Assembly: GCA_035582835.1 (NCBI GenBank)
Contig: JAYKAV010000309.1
Span: 17,615 to 81,614, forward strand
DNA length: 64,000 nucleotides
Source of the DNA: Phoebastria nigripes
Lineage: Eukaryota; Chordata; Aves; Procellariiformes; Diomedeidae
Direction: 5' to 3'
Below are positions 1 through 20,600 of the stretch, piece after piece (within the stretch, counting starts at the first letter, position 1; every line of letters begins with the position of its first letter). The notes under the pieces are model-generated. The model searched no databases, was not told the DNA's origin, and worked only from the letters and a program-made list of their open reading frames with translations. The position numbers and the translations under genes were made by a program.

Positions 1-1060
1 ACCATAATCCTTTCTGCCAAAGTCATAGCTGTAGTGTGCATATACCATGGGGGAAGTGAAACTACCAAACTTATCTACATGTATTAAATGAATTTTACGA
101 AGCTAGAAGCCTAATGTATTTACCTGCTCTGCATTCTCTTGGTTCACATTTGACTGAATGGGACTTGTATGAAATTTGATCATAATTCTTTCCTTGTCTA
201 CATGCAATTTAAGAAAAGCAGGAGCTATGCTGTGCATCAGCAGGCAGCATTCTACTGTTTTTGGCAAAAAACCCCACCCCACAAACAATCAAAGGCAGAA
301 TTAGGGAACACAAGGACTCTTGAACACTGGTTTGCAGCCTACCAGAGTTAGCTACCTCTAATTGTTGTCTGACGGCTGCCTTTTATAATTTTTAGCATTA
401 AAAAATGCCCTTCACCTTGATTCTGCCCATCATTTTAATACAATACCAAATGTTTTTACCCTGAGTGAGTGGAGATGGGAAAACACACAGAGATTCCTCA
501 CACTAGTGGGGAAGGAAGATATGGGAATAGACAGAGCCTTTTGCTGGAGGGAGGAGGATTGTAGGAAACACATGAAGCAGAAAAGGCCCTGAAAGTAACA
601 GTGGAAAGAATGAATGAANGCAGGGAGTCCTTGGTGAGGGATGTACTCACTGGTACTGTTGGCTCATGAATTCAAAGAAAATGAATGACAGACACAAAAA
701 TATTTCTTGCAATGGGAAACAATCCTGAGAAATCATGCTGAAAGAGACCGCTTAGGCAGGTGATACAGTATTGTAGTACTCATTTATTTAAGATCACTAA
801 CATCATACAAACAAGCAAGAGTATGACTTTTGGTGGTATGAAAGTATTGATACTTTTGTAGTCGGGGCCCTATTGAATAGTCTTCCTCCATTTCTTCTCA
901 CTGTAGTGTTTCATCCAAACAAGCTGTAAGAAAAAGTAACTTCAAGAAATAAGAAATGTACATCAGATTCCAAATATTTTTGTTTGAGAAGAGGTACGAT
1001 ATAGCATACTTTAAAATGGAGTAATTGGTCAATAGAATATTGTTGCTTTGTCCCCTACAG
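1..1060 (+). other. TXK: TXK intron (left edge of window)
   Basis: This stretch precedes the first recognisable TXK exon, which starts in mid-codon, so it should be intron. I looked for the preceding SH2 exon (ending with the YHQHN-type motif of this family) and did not find it; it must lie left of the window. No repeat or other gene was recognised. Confidence 0.6.
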
Positions 1061-8526
<7,466 letters not shown>

Positions 8527-9780
8527 TCAGAGATTTTACACAAATGTATTTACCGAAAGGTTAGCATTAAGCATGTCAACAATGTAGCTGATAGAGAAAA
8601 CTTCAGCCTTTTACGGCAGTCTCCACTTAAACTGCAGTACCAGCATCCTACATATTGAAGCAGCGGTTCAGGCTTGGCCTAATTTTTACTCATTTGAGAA
8701 AGATACTTCAGGAGACTGGTTCGGGACTCTCAAGGCTTTGTTTTCATGATGAGGGAGAAGAATCTGTCTGGAAAGAAGTAACAAAGCTTACTCACCTTAT
8801 AGGCCTTTTTATTTATTCTTTTTGTAAGAGCTACACTAATTCCTGTAACAATATTATTAAATTATTTTGTGCTTAATATGACTCATGCACTGGGGAATGC
8901 TGATTGGCAGCAGCAAAAATGATGGAAGAACCTCTGATAAAGCTCTAGCTAGGTCATGTTTAAAGGCAAGCCCTTTTGCTGCAAAGCATACATCACTGAA
9001 GAAATGGAGCAGTGTTTCAGAAGGGGCAGCAAGCTAACTACCAACCACCGGAGCAGCGCCCACGCGTGTGCCCGTACCCACTGCTGTGGATAAAAGCGAG
9101 CAAAGGGAGCAGTCATCACTTAGCAGCTCCCAAGTCACATCTGAGCAGCTGGAAAGACTGAGCATCCCTGAAGCATTTTAAACCTGCATTGCAGGTCAAG
9201 GTGCTCTCTCTACCAATTCTGTGTAAAAGAAGGAGAGTAAGGATTATCTTATCCAAACCTCTCCCTGAATTTCCCAGTATTGTCTCCCACTCCTCGCCTG
9301 CTGCTGCCTACCCAAATGCCCACGCTTGCCTTAGTCCTCCCCTTGCAAGAGCCCAGAATGGTTAATGGACAGGCTAAAGCTGGAACCTGACAGTAAAACA
9401 AAGTTCTTTGAATTAGTCTAGCTCAGATGGATCCTGCGATACCTGACATGGACAATGTCTGTCACCCTACTTGTTATGTTATTATTCACTTTTAATTTTA
9501 AATCTTGATTTTGGTCTATACAAATATATTATAGAAAAGAAAAGGCAGACTAAGTTAATAACTGTTTAATATAGAATAGAGTCAGACCATTACAAATAAA
9601 CAGTTTTTTCAAAATATGTGATTGCATTGTGAATTATTTATAGGTAAATGCATCATAATATTTCATTTTATAGCACTTTGTAGACAAAACATTTAAAACC
9701 CACTAGCTGAAGAATGATTGAGTTCTGCACAACTTAATTTTTCCTTTCCAAATTTAAAAAATAACTGCAAGAATAAAATG
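8527..9780 (+). other. TXK: Probable TXK 3' UTR with candidate poly(A) signals
   Basis: Sequence after the TXK stop codon. Candidate poly(A) hexamers on the + strand are ATTAAA at 8856-8861 and AATAAA at 9595-9600 and 9772-9777. Which one is used cannot be told from sequence. Short ORFs here look like chance. Confidence 0.45.
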
Positions 9781-12700
9781 AAATATACCAATCATCCCAA
9801 GTTTTGAATTTCCAGAAGATCATGGCATCTTTGCATCACATCCATTCCTGGCATTAATCACTCACCTTTACTGCAATAGTATTTTGATAGTTATCATCCC
9901 TTGGGAAAGGAAGTTCTTAATCCTATTGTTTGAACATTTGGGAGTACCTTCAAACACACTTTTAAGGCATTTCTCCTTCAAGTGAAGCCTGATATCCCTA
10001 TCATTTCATATAATCTGCTAGAAGAATTGCCACCCACTGATGTCACTGTTTACTTTTATAATTGACTCATTTATGAGCATTCAGTTCCTTATCAGACCTA
10101 TGACTAAATACAGATCTGTACAACACAGTACCACACATTGAGCTCACCACAGCTTTATGCTCAGGCCACAGAAGTACAAGGCTTTTCAGCAGATGACGCG
10201 CTACAAATGCAAAATTCAAACTGTCTCTACAATATAAAAGTACGTGGGGACTTTGAATAATGTATGAGGCATCTTTTCTAATAGCTCTTGTAAAACTGGT
10301 TTTGCCACATTTATTACTGCAAGTTAATATGTAATACACTACAGTACTGTGCAATAAAAAGCTCCAGTAGGTTTATGTACTCAAAGCACCCTGCTCATGC
10401 TCGTTTCACTGAGTTGTCCCATGGTGAATATGCATCCATCCTTGAAACATGTTGGTCTAATACACAGAGCCAATAATGCTTGCCTACCAAGCCTTCAACT
10501 TCTCAATATAATCTTTCTGTAGGCTGCTTTGGGAAAATTATGAGTAGGCTGTTATTAACACTCTAACGCAGATAAATTTAACAGCTGCTATCATCAGGCT
10601 GACAGTAAATAAATGAAAAAGCACTAGAACATGCTTCAGAGTCAGTGAAACCAGTGCTTAATCAGCAACAAGAAAGGTCTACAGGACAAAGGTCAGGTAT
10701 CTACCGTGTATTTACTTACCAGAACAGCTACACCCATAAATAAAGACTAAGTAGGCCACCTTAGTCCTCACGGTGTCTCTGAGCTTAGCTCAAACTCTAA
10801 CCATATTCAAACAGGCAAAAATGAAAGTGCTTATACGGGTGAACAGTGAATGCCACCCATGTCACTGAACATGAAGAGGCATATGTGGGCAAACGGATGT
10901 CTGTTAGCTGTTTTTTTAAAAAACCTTTGTGTGATGAAAGAGAGACCTGGAAGAGCAGTAAAGGTTAGAAGGAGGAGACACTATACCACCCTCATACAGC
11001 AAATGTCTAGTCAAAGGCTGTATGAGTGCTCAGCATTTGTAAAAATACAGTTGATGTTTCCTTATCAAACATCAGAAAACTTGCAGCAAGTCAGTATTAT
11101 GGAAAAAAAGGCAGAATTCCCAGCCTCTGTGCGCCAGCTGCTTAGGATATATCTCTTTTCTATAAAAAGCTGCACTGCTGACAAACTAACTGGAATGTAT
11201 TTTCAGAAAATGAAATTACTTCCCTCGTCAAAAGTATTTGTGACGAGCAATGGAGATCAATTACTTGTATGTATGAGCCTGGTGATATTTGTCTCCAGTG
11301 TCATTTGGTTTTCAGACCAACTTTTTTTACCCCCTCTATAAAGTTTCACAAACAGGGAGGCCTTGCAGGCACACTAACGCACATCACCAAGCGCCACTCC
11401 TCCCTCACGCACCACCAGTCTGGCTCCCGCTCAGCATCCCCGTCCTGTTCTGAACCTCGGCACCACTTTAAAACCTGCCAGAAAGGAGTTAGCTGCGGGA
11501 AACCCACTCTGCTAAAAGAGTATTTTCTAACACACTTGCCAGTTTTGTTTTGCTGGAATTTAAACAGTAAGAGAATGGCGTTTGCTAGGATATATAATTC
11601 CTCATATAGTTGTAGGATGCAACCGTGATGAGTAAAGAGGTTGAAGTTTTGAATCAGTACTCTTTGGGATGAAAATTTTTTATAGCATTGCTGTTTTAAG
11701 CNTGGCTGGGAAGGCAGGTAAAGGAAGATGGTAGAACAGGTTTCTATAGAAACTAATAACCTATGTACTTCCTTCCAAATTCCCTGCAGATTATTTAACC
11801 TATCCAAGTCTTCTTGACCTACCTACATTTAATCAGCACAGCTATGTAATGAATATAATTGCCCATTAATTTGTCCTGAGGCATGGTAGTAATGAGTAGC
11901 TGCCAAGATTTGGTTTGTATCAGCATTTAAAAGCCGTAATTTGGTTAGCAATGTATTGCCTCTGAGGTTTTCTTTGTCCTAATTCTTAACCATTCCCCCT
12001 ACTTTCCACAACACTTCAAATGACTTTAGATAATATCCTTCATTTCACTGCCTGGAGAACCTGACAACTCACTGAAATACTCTCCATTGAGANTGGCCAT
12101 GAGAAAGAGATCCCTAATACATCAGCTTTGGGTTTTCTTCCCTAGTTTAGAAGGGAAGGCATTTTCACTTGCCCATAATTTTTGTCCCTCAAAATCCATG
12201 TCTTTTGACATCTACTAACCATCAGCATTAAATGTTCCTTGCCGATGCCTTCTACAGAACACCAGGGTAAAAATAACACATCTGGACAAATTGGGTAGTT
12301 ATGTAAGAGAAGCTAAAACCTCTTGATCTTCCCATACTCTTCCCTCCAGTTCCATCATAACATTACAGACTTTTTAGCTCAAAGGGAATATATAGTAGTT
12401 TGACACGTGGCTTTTCTAGGGGAGTAGAAAATTTTCTTTCCTATCAGAAAAACTAGTAAAAGTCAAAGCTACTAAAAGAAGGTCATGATCAGATCAGTTG
12501 CACATGAACTGCAAGGACATCAGCCAGACCTTCTTCATCTAGAATCCACTTATGTGTGCACAGGACCAGCTGCTAAAACCAAGATTATTTGCTTTGGATC
12601 TATCAGATAGCATTTAAATGCTTACCAGAAACATGAATTACACTCCTTTTTATCCCTTGTTTAAAAAACACAGATCATTTAGTACCTAATCCATGAATAA

Positions 12701-13689
12701 TTTATTACAAGAGAAATATTAGCATAATTTCACTAAAAATTAAAATTATTCCAAATTAATAACTAAATATAAACATTTTCAAAAATAACATCTCTTATAG
12801 CAAATATTTTTATACAAAAAGATAATCAATAATTTACTTCTTAACATGATAGACTTCCTGTACACCATGAAAATAAGCATTAACTTTGGTTTTCTGACAT
12901 TGTAAGAAAATAACGTTATTTTCCTACTAGATGTTATTTATGTATAAAAGCAGATACACAGGTCCAGTAAAAAATACAGAAATTTTGTTTGGTACAAGTT
13001 AATTGACTGCCAGGAGTTGGTATAAAAAGAGCCCAGACTTGGTATAAAAAGAGTCCAGACCCTTCTCAAAGAAAGTATTACTACATATCTTAAAAAAATG
13101 CCAACACACATCCATTCAAGAATTGGATTGGTTGCTTTTTCATACAAATAACCCATTTGGTCACACCACAGTGATGACTGTATATGCAAATAGAGGGCCA
13201 TCAGCTATGCAAAAGGATCTTTCTTTCTCTTTTTAGGGTCAATCAATATTTTCTTCAGTTATTCTTTAAATTGTATGAGTAATTCACAGTGAAAAGCAAT
13301 GCAAGTTTTTGTTAAAAGGCAAACTGTAAAGAAAACTCCATCTTTAGTCTTACTATTTGTATTATCTGTTTTTAACTATAAAGATTTTGTAGCTTGAATC
13401 TGGCCAATAAAGCCAAAGTATTCTCTACATTACCTAAGAAGTAATGAAACTCTGTTTATGTATTTTCTTCTCTGAAGCTTTTTTAACACATGCATTTTAA
13501 CAGCAAAGAATTGCTGCAAGTCTCATCACTTGGAAAGCGGAAAAATATTCCAAAACTGTATACACTGTCCTATTTTCAAGGCAAGTACATTTTTTGTGAA
13601 AATGTTTCTTTTGCTGGTTGCTGCCACCTCCTGCACTATTGTATGTACTTCTCAAATTAGGTAATCACAGGTGATAACCTGAATACCTA
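9781..13689. other. Intergenic, TXK to NIPAL1 (left part)
   Basis: AT-rich unique-looking DNA with no recognised gene or repeat family. A 163-codon open frame at 10850-11341 (+) shows no known domain and no splice context. A two-copy 21-bp tandem containing TATAAAAAG lies at 13019-13060. Confidence 0.4.
13019..13060. repeat. Two-copy 21-bp tandem repeat
   Basis: The unit TTGGTATAAAAAGAGYCCAGA occurs twice back to back, differing mainly at one C/T position. Each copy contains a TATAAAAAG string that resembles a TATA box, but no transcript start is evident nearby. Confidence 0.6.
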
Positions 13690-14660
13690 TTTGTGGTGGT
13701 GCATTTCCCCCCCCCTCCTGGGCCGCTCCACTATCTCAGAAACTCCTGTTTAAACCTTGGCCTTGGTGTAATGAGTCAGGCAGTGAAGCGTCCCTTTACT
13801 GTATCAGGAACTCTTGTGTAGCTGAAGTTGGGGAATGTACTGATCGTACCAGAAACTTCCACTGCCTGCCCCAGCTGGAGGATGAGAGCGGGGATACTTG
13901 TCATCCCCTGATACCCTCATCTGAAGTCGTAGCTCAAGTGGAACGATACTATTGTTACTGAAACCTTGAGAGTTTTGACGGATGACAAAAGTCAATCATC
14001 TTGCGACCCTATAAACAGCAGTCCCAAGTGAGGCCCTTTGAGCTCTCCTGGACCATAGTGGGCTGNGCCCAGAATCTCCCTCTGAGTGGAACACTCCTCA
14101 GAGTTTGCAAACTCTCGAGTCCGCAATATTTGGAGGACCGTTGCCNGCTGGCAAGGCACCTGGGCTGCAACACTCCTCGAGGCTCAACCCTTCGCCCATT
14201 GAGAAATGCCAAGACATTTTATGTGAGTATTTCACTGAACTCGAGGGGGATTTTTAACAGGTATATCTTTGTATATTTATCTATCTTTGTATCTGTGTGC
14301 GTGTGTGTGTGAATTGATGGAAGTACCCGCTAGCAAAAATAGTCTGCTTAAATCTTATGATCTGTCTTAAAATCGGGAATGAACCTTAGACTACTGCTAA
14401 ACACATATAATCCCTTAGACACATACCATTGACCAAGTCTGGGACTAGAGGTAGATCCAGCTGGGTCTACTCGGAACCCCGTGATTCAATGGGAGGGTCT
14501 CCTTACCCTTTTCGTATTAGATATAAACCGTTAATGAAGTCTGGGACTAAGATTGGATCCAGCCGGGTCTTCTCTGAACCTCGTGACTCAACGGGAGGGT
14601 CTCCCTTAACCTTTTCATCCTCGGCCTCTGTATAAATCATTCCAACTCAATTCTAACATG
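13690..14660 (+). mobile_element. Probable endogenous retroviral LTR-like sequence
   Basis: A GC-richer island in AT-rich surroundings with LTR-like organisation: a long U3-like block, a TATAAA at about 14010-14015, a downstream R/U5-like block, then a 102-bp direct duplication. No gag, pol or env coding was seen, so it would be a solo LTR or LTR fragment. The family assignment is from general appearance only; borders and orientation are uncertain. Confidence 0.4.
14435..14642. repeat. 102-bp direct duplication inside the LTR-like region
   Basis: Two diverged copies start at 14435 and 14537. Both begin AAGTCTGGGACTA, continue through matching blocks (GATCCAG, GGGTCT, GGGAGGGTCTCC) and end with TATAAAYCRTT. 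The roughly 102-bp period and matching ends indicate a tandem duplication. Confidence 0.7.
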
Positions 14661-14815
14661 ACACCCTGGTTTTGGCTGGGATAGAGTTAATTTTCTTGCT
14701 AGTAGCTGGTATAGTTCTGTGTTTTGGATTTGAATAAAGTTGATAACACACTGATGTTTTAGTTGTTATTAAGTGGTGTTTACACTAGTCAAGGACTTTT
14801 CAGCTTCCCATGCTC
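14661..14815 (+). mobile_element. Fragment of an avian ERV LTR (5' end), apparently nested
   Basis: It begins CCTGGTTTTGGCTGGGATAG and continues with AGTTAATTTTCTT, GTAGCTGGTATAG and GTCAAGGACTTTTCAGCTTC. I recognise this wording as the 5' end of a dispersed avian retroviral LTR. Only the first ~155 bp are present. It sits between pieces of the surrounding LTR-like sequence, suggesting insertion and later truncation. Non-coding. Confidence 0.5.
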
Positions 14816-14990
14816 TTTTCCTTTGTATGCCTCATCCGTGTAGTAAGTGATAGAGTGGACCTTGCCATCGAACTCCGTTAAGTTGCGCTTTCATAAATTT
14901 CTATTAAAATCACCTTCTGCTAATACCTTCGACAGTGATTCTTTGAGCGGCCTCTAAACCACTCATTCGCAGCACCATTGCCTAATGACA
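14816..14990 (+). mobile_element. Possible 3' end of the LTR-like element
   Basis: It contains a poly(A)-signal-like ATTAAA (14903-14908) followed by a U5-like stretch rich in short C/T motifs (GACAGTGATTCTTTGAG, CTCATTCGCA). Continuity with either neighbouring LTR fragment is inferred, not shown. Confidence 0.3.
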
Positions 14991-16201
14991 TCTTCTGGGC
15001 TTCTTTTGCATCGGCAAGATTACCTGCAATCTTTTATAAAGTACTGTGAGCAAAAGAACCGGACTCACTTTTCAGTATCACATTTTTCAGGTATGTTCTT
15101 CATTGTAAAAATGAGGGTTTAGAAATAAGGTGCATGTGATTGATACAACTTCTACCTCTTCCTGCAGGTATGTGAACCTATCCAAGTGAAAAAAAAAGGT
15201 GCTTGTAATTTAGAAATAACTTTAAGCTAGTATCCCTAATGTTACTTTCTAGTTTTTGGTAGCTTCTAAAGCATCATTAAAATCATTAGCAAGTGAGATG
15301 TTTCATGAATGTCTTTCAAAAAGGAAGTACTTAAACTTTGCACAACACAAACATGTATGAAATATCAGTAGCAACACTTTTGTTCTTACAGCTAAATTAT
15401 GAGCCTTCTTAAGCTGAACAATTCGCTATCCANCCAGAGTGTCCACTTCTACCACATGCTTTGCACATTAGAGAATATACAGCCTGCTTCATGAGAAGGT
15501 TCTGCTTGGCATATAAATCTCAGCTGATTAAAATCAATTTTTAATTGCTGAAATGCTAGCATCCTCTGGCAAAGTTCTGGACTCACACTTAAAAACCCAA
15601 GAATTGGAAATACTACCCTTCTGATGAGCTCGTCATGACCCACACATCTGATTGCTGAAGCTACTTTCTTGGTCACAAAGTGGCAACAAAGGGGATTGTA
15701 ATGAGCAAACCATGGACTGTGCAAGCTGTTTTTGTGAGATAAAGATCAGTGACCACAACTAAGGAGCATACTGTGGTAAAGATACTAATCTTCAAGGCCT
15801 ACGGTAGATTAACAGCTAAAACATCTAATAGAGGTGAATACTCAATTTTAGAAAAGATGAAAGGGCCAAACTAAAACAAAAGATGTTTTGATGTTTCTCA
15901 CCCCTTGTTTACAGCCCCTCCTTTACCTAGTATTTTTAGAAATAGCGCATGGATTGGAAAATGGATTTTGCTTTTATAATGGAATATAAAATAACAGGAT
16001 TGTTTTGCTATTAAGAAACAATGATATCTTTCCAGAAAATGAGAAAAAATTTTGAAAAGCTTAAATGGGTTTTGATGAATAGATGGCAATATTAGGAAGA
16101 AGTATGGAAATAAGTAAAGCCCCTTCTTAAGCCTCAAAGTAGTACGAAACAGAGTGGAAATTCTTAAATGCACATTCTGGTTTTCTTCTGCCTTTGAATA
16201 A
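14991..16201. other. Intergenic, no gene seen
   Basis: AT-rich sequence between the LTR composite and the NIPAL1 3' UTR. A minus-strand open frame at 15449-15724 has no recognisable domain. Nothing else is supported. Confidence 0.4.
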
Positions 16202-17013
16202 TTTATTCTTTTACCTCACGTAACTTTTTAAGCCAACAGCAACTGTGTTCAGGCCTCTAATGAATTTGCTTTTTCTTAAAATGTGACTTGGTCACATTTT
16301 GAAATAAAAAGGTGCATGCACATCCAGGGATTTGTAATCCATTCAGGACTCTTAAGGTAGAAGAGCTAAGACTTTGCTGTTAAAAAATGGATTTTGAAGG
16401 AGAATGGTTACCAAGAACCACATTTCATAAATTTTTTGGTGACTTCTATTTGAGATTCATTGGTAGGTCATAAAAAATGAAAAAAACTTGCATAAAATTT
16501 TATATTAAAAGCTAAAAGGGTTAAACAATATTTTCTTCATATTATATCTCCAATGAATATCCTTCAGGTAGATTATCTACAAGTTTGCTTTTGTATTTAT
16601 AAAAATATAAAGAAAGCCTGAAATATTAGGGCCATCACTAAGATAACAGCAGAGTGCTTGTCACTTCAGCAAGGATTATCTTTTATCATGATGGGAAAAT
16701 TGCACTTTGTAAACATAGCTTACAAAGACCATTCTTTTCTGCTAAAATTCTCCAATAGGAGATGCTGCATAAAAAAAGGGCAAGGTCGTTCATTGCCTGA
16801 CATACAATCACCATCAGGTTTCTGTCTGTCATGTTAATTATTGAACATTTTCATTCATTACTACCAACAGCTGGCACAGAGGAGTGGCCCACACTGAACT
16901 GGCCTTACAGATAGTTTTCCAGAGGATTGCAGAAAAGAAGAGCATTCTGATAGACACAGGTGGGCTGAGTCTGCAATTCATGGTACTTTGATGATGAACA
17001 CCGCTTGAGAGTT
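16202..17013 (-). other. NIPAL1: Probable NIPAL1 3' UTR with poly(A) signal
   Basis: Minus-strand sequence after the NIPAL1 stop codon. On the minus strand an AATAAA is read at 16207-16202, about 810 nt after the stop, and is the best poly(A) candidate. A perfect 10-bp-arm palindrome lies about 70 nt upstream of it (16278-16300). Confidence 0.45.
16278..16300. repeat. Perfect short inverted repeat (10-bp arms, 3-nt loop)
   Basis: The arms AAAATGTGAC and GTCACATTTT flank TTG and are exact reverse complements. In minus-strand RNA this lies in the presumed NIPAL1 3' UTR and would form a small hairpin. Confidence 0.85.
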
Positions 17014-17618
17014 TCATTGACTGAATAAAACATTGTCCTCCTCATATGCCAAAGCTGGGTCTTCCATGCTCTCCAGTAAAGTGTGACAGGTTTCATATTC
17101 ACGGTGTGGTAATGATGGTTCTTTGGCAACAGTAGGCATCAACTGACTCCAGGTGATATTAGTATTTTTGAAAGCGTGCAGCAGAAAAATGCCTATGATG
17201 ATACTGCAGAATCCACTCAGGGTTCCAATGATATCACCCAGGTCCATACTACTCCACTCCTTGAACAGGATGATGGAGCATGTCACAACTGTCGTGGTGA
17301 AACACACGTAATAAATAGGTGTCACTAGAGATGTATTGAACACGTCCAATGCTTTGTTGAGGTAGTTGATCTGAGTGCTGACTGACAGCACTAAGATGCC
17401 CACCAAAACGTAAACCAATGGATGTCGATAAACTGGCTTCTGCTCCAGCATTTGTTTAATGGCAATGCCTAGGCCTTTCACAGATGAGACAGAGAAGGCA
17501 CCAATGAGTGAGCAAATTAAAATGTAGATCAGTATATTTGTCTGACCTCTCCTTGGAGCCACGATAAAAATCAGCATGAGGGCAACAACTGTTAGGAGAA
17601 CAGCAAACGTAACAAATG
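17014..17618 (-). CDS. NIPAL1: NIPAL1 exon 6 (C-terminal membrane segments and tail)
   Basis: The acceptor TTTCTTACAG on the minus strand is followed by [19 protein letters not shown], then several hydrophobic segments, the family motifs [11 protein letters not shown] and LFKEW, and a hydrophilic acidic tail ending in a stop at 17016-17014. It is the largest coding exon (605 nt). Confidence 0.88.
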
Positions 17619-20600
17619 CTGTAAGAAAGCGGAAAGGGAAGAAGAGTAATGCACATGAGAGAAAATACGAGACTAGTCCAAGTACATGCTAGAAGTTATT
17701 CAGAGTCCTGAACACTTCTCTATGAACTGTAACACAAGTTCATTGCAATTTCATACAGACCTGGATCTTGCAGCTTTCTTTCCATCTCATCTAGTGAGGT
17801 GACCTCCTCCTCCTCAGGGGCGTGAATAACCATGACTGTTGACCCCAAAATGCTCAGTACACAGCCCAGCTTTCCATGAATATTCAGCTTCTCATTTAAA
17901 AAATAGGATGACAATATAGCACTGTTTGGTGAAATGTAAATAAAAGGTTCAGCTCCACCAGACACACAAGACATTCAAAATCTCTCTGTGTAACGTGATA
18001 GTAATTCAAAAACCTCTTTTGAATTTGGATATATGGGAAACCAGCCTGAAACAATCAAATTTTAAGGAGTTTTGCAGAAAGGTTGGCCAGGACCAAGAAG
18101 GTCAGGTCAGGTTTTAGGGGGGTTAGCAACCCTGATCCCTCCCCTTCAGGTTGTAAAGGGTCCGAATTGCTCAAGGAACTTCTCATTTACTGGTTGCTTG
18201 GGTTAGGGCACACTCACACACCTGTAGAATGACCACACGAGCTGTTATTTTCTTCCAAAAATGGTTTAAAGCACTTCATTTGCCATTAGAACCAACACAC
18301 ACAAGTTTTGGAAACTGTTCCTCCTCATCCCTCCCCCAACTCTCCCACCCAGGTAAAGTTTCTGCCTGGCTTACCAGGACTCCCCCCAAAACCCAGAGGA
18401 CGCACGTCTCCCCCTTTGAAGAGGACTGACCACAGGCTCTCCAAGGGGTTCAAGATTTAACCTAAGGATAATAACATGGCCCAAATGAGGCCACCTCACA
18501 GGGCACACGATTAGCCAGCTAGAGCACAACCTTAGGCACAGACACAGCCTTAACAGTGTGTGGACACGCTCACAAATAGTTTTTCAACCCACTGATCAAA
18601 TTACAGCTATTTTTTCACACAAGGGTAACAAGCTCACTGACATGAAGTTCTCACAACCTCTCTGTTTCATGAAAATTGGAAAGATTGCTATCCACATCAA
18701 AGGAGAGGGCGTTAAAACTCAGGCTGTTTTGAGAAGCAGCAGCCAGGCAGCCAGTTAGTAGTCTGCATCTACCTACACGCTGATCCCAGCACATCTGTAG
18801 GCGACAGAGTTACACTGGTTTTGCTATGACAGAACGGCTGCATTTTTAGCAGTTAGATTACTGCAAGCATCTTTAAAGAAAAAAACCAAAACGTGGCCCA
18901 TGTTGGTTTTAAACACAATGTTTCATATAGTACACTCAGGTCTTAAAAATAAGAGTTTTATATTTAAAACACAATAATTCCTTTTTGCTAATAAATTATT
19001 TCCCAGAATGTTTGTTGTAAGCATAACCCATGTCTTTTCTGCTTCTGTGATAGCCATATTAACGTATATGCTTAAGTACTTGGAAATTATTTGTTTCTTC
19101 ATACATAGGAAATAATGAGTGTTTGAAGGGCATTCATATTTCAAAAGAACCACAAATTTTAACTGTGGAGATTAAAAAAGCTAAAATTTTCTTTGCCTTC
19201 TTTCCAGAAGGACTTGGAAAAGACCAAACAAACCCAAAATGCTTACTAAGTGTGCCTTAATATGAAATTATGCTCCTATAAAAAAGAAATGTTTTTGAAA
19301 ACATTTTAATGGGGGAATACTGTATTTTCTTTTAAAGTTTTGTCACAACTGAAGAACAGGGTAAGACTTGCTAGGAAAGCTTCAGTTCTCTAGGAAGAGA
19401 TGAATTACAGCCTGCTACCACTGTGCATCAGCAGTATACCTGGTATACGCTGATAAGAAATACTTTATAATACAGGTGGAAGGTTGTTGGGAAAGCATGT
19501 ATTAGTCTTTGGAACAAGACTTCTCATTCCCTCTACCCAGAAAATTCAGTTCTAAATAAGCAAGGGATCTTTCCACCAAGGAACAAAAAGGATTTTTTGT
19601 CAATATATTGCTTTTCAGTTTTCTTATTAAAATTCTCTACTTTCAGCCAAAGACATTGTTTTTTCCTCACAGAGTGAATGGTTCATTTGTCAAAGTTTGC
19701 TTCCAGTTTGTACTAACCTTATGAGAACACTCAGTGCACCCAAGGGGGTAACTAAGGTTGCAGGTGCAAAGGCATAGGCAGCAAAGTTTGCAGCTTCTCC
19801 TAATCCCACTGCAGAAGAACGAACATTTGGATCAGGTTGAAGGGGGGGAATAAAAGGCATACTATTATAAATATTTTATATTATAGCTACGACAGCAAAT
19901 ATAAACCAAAATCTTTTTTCTACACTATATATGCAAATTTTCCTTTCAGAATTATCTAACCTCCTCTGGACATAATAAAGGCTGAAGAAAGTTAAATACT
20001 TTTCCCCTAAGTACTCCTAGAAGCTGGACAGATTCAATCCCATCACTTTTGACTGGATATTAAAGAAAAGGTTGTTATTCTGCAAAGAGCTCCCAAGAGC
20101 AAACACAATATTTGAGAGATGGGATATCAGAATGGCTTCGGTCATAAAGGTGATTGCAAAGACATTTCTTTTAAGTGAGGGGAGTGAAAAATCAGGGAAT
20201 AAATCTATTTAAAACAATATCTGCTATATGTAGCATTTACGTACAGGTTGAGAGGAAAGAGGGGACTTACTTGATAGCAATCCAGCCCACCAAAGCCATT
20301 CCTTCAAATAAGAATATCCACCTTGTCCTGAAAGCAGAAAAAATAATCTCATCTTAGAAGAAAGAGATGACCTTATTATAATAAACAGAACTACAGCTTC
20401 ACATTTGCCTCTAGTCATATAAAGTACTGAAAGAGCATGTTATCTGGACGTGACATGAAAAATATTTCGTTTGATTTTGACTGACATTTTTATTAATCGC
20501 TCTACTGCTTTGTGACTTGGACTTCTGAAAAATGGTATTCAACTAAAGGGAAAGCTCCAAGCAAAAGTAAAATGTCCATGAAGATTGTTGGTGAGCTTAA

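Noticed and set aside
10850..11341. 163-codon open frame on the + strand between TXK and NIPAL1
   Set aside because: No recognisable domain, low-complexity or family motif, and no splice or promoter context. Frames of this length are expected by chance in a window this size.
17720..17760. Continuation of NIPAL1 exon 5 to the stop after [12 protein letters not shown]
   Set aside because: The donor CCAG|GTCTGT at 17761 gives the family-typical DP-AFVTFAV junction; the extra residues are intronic.
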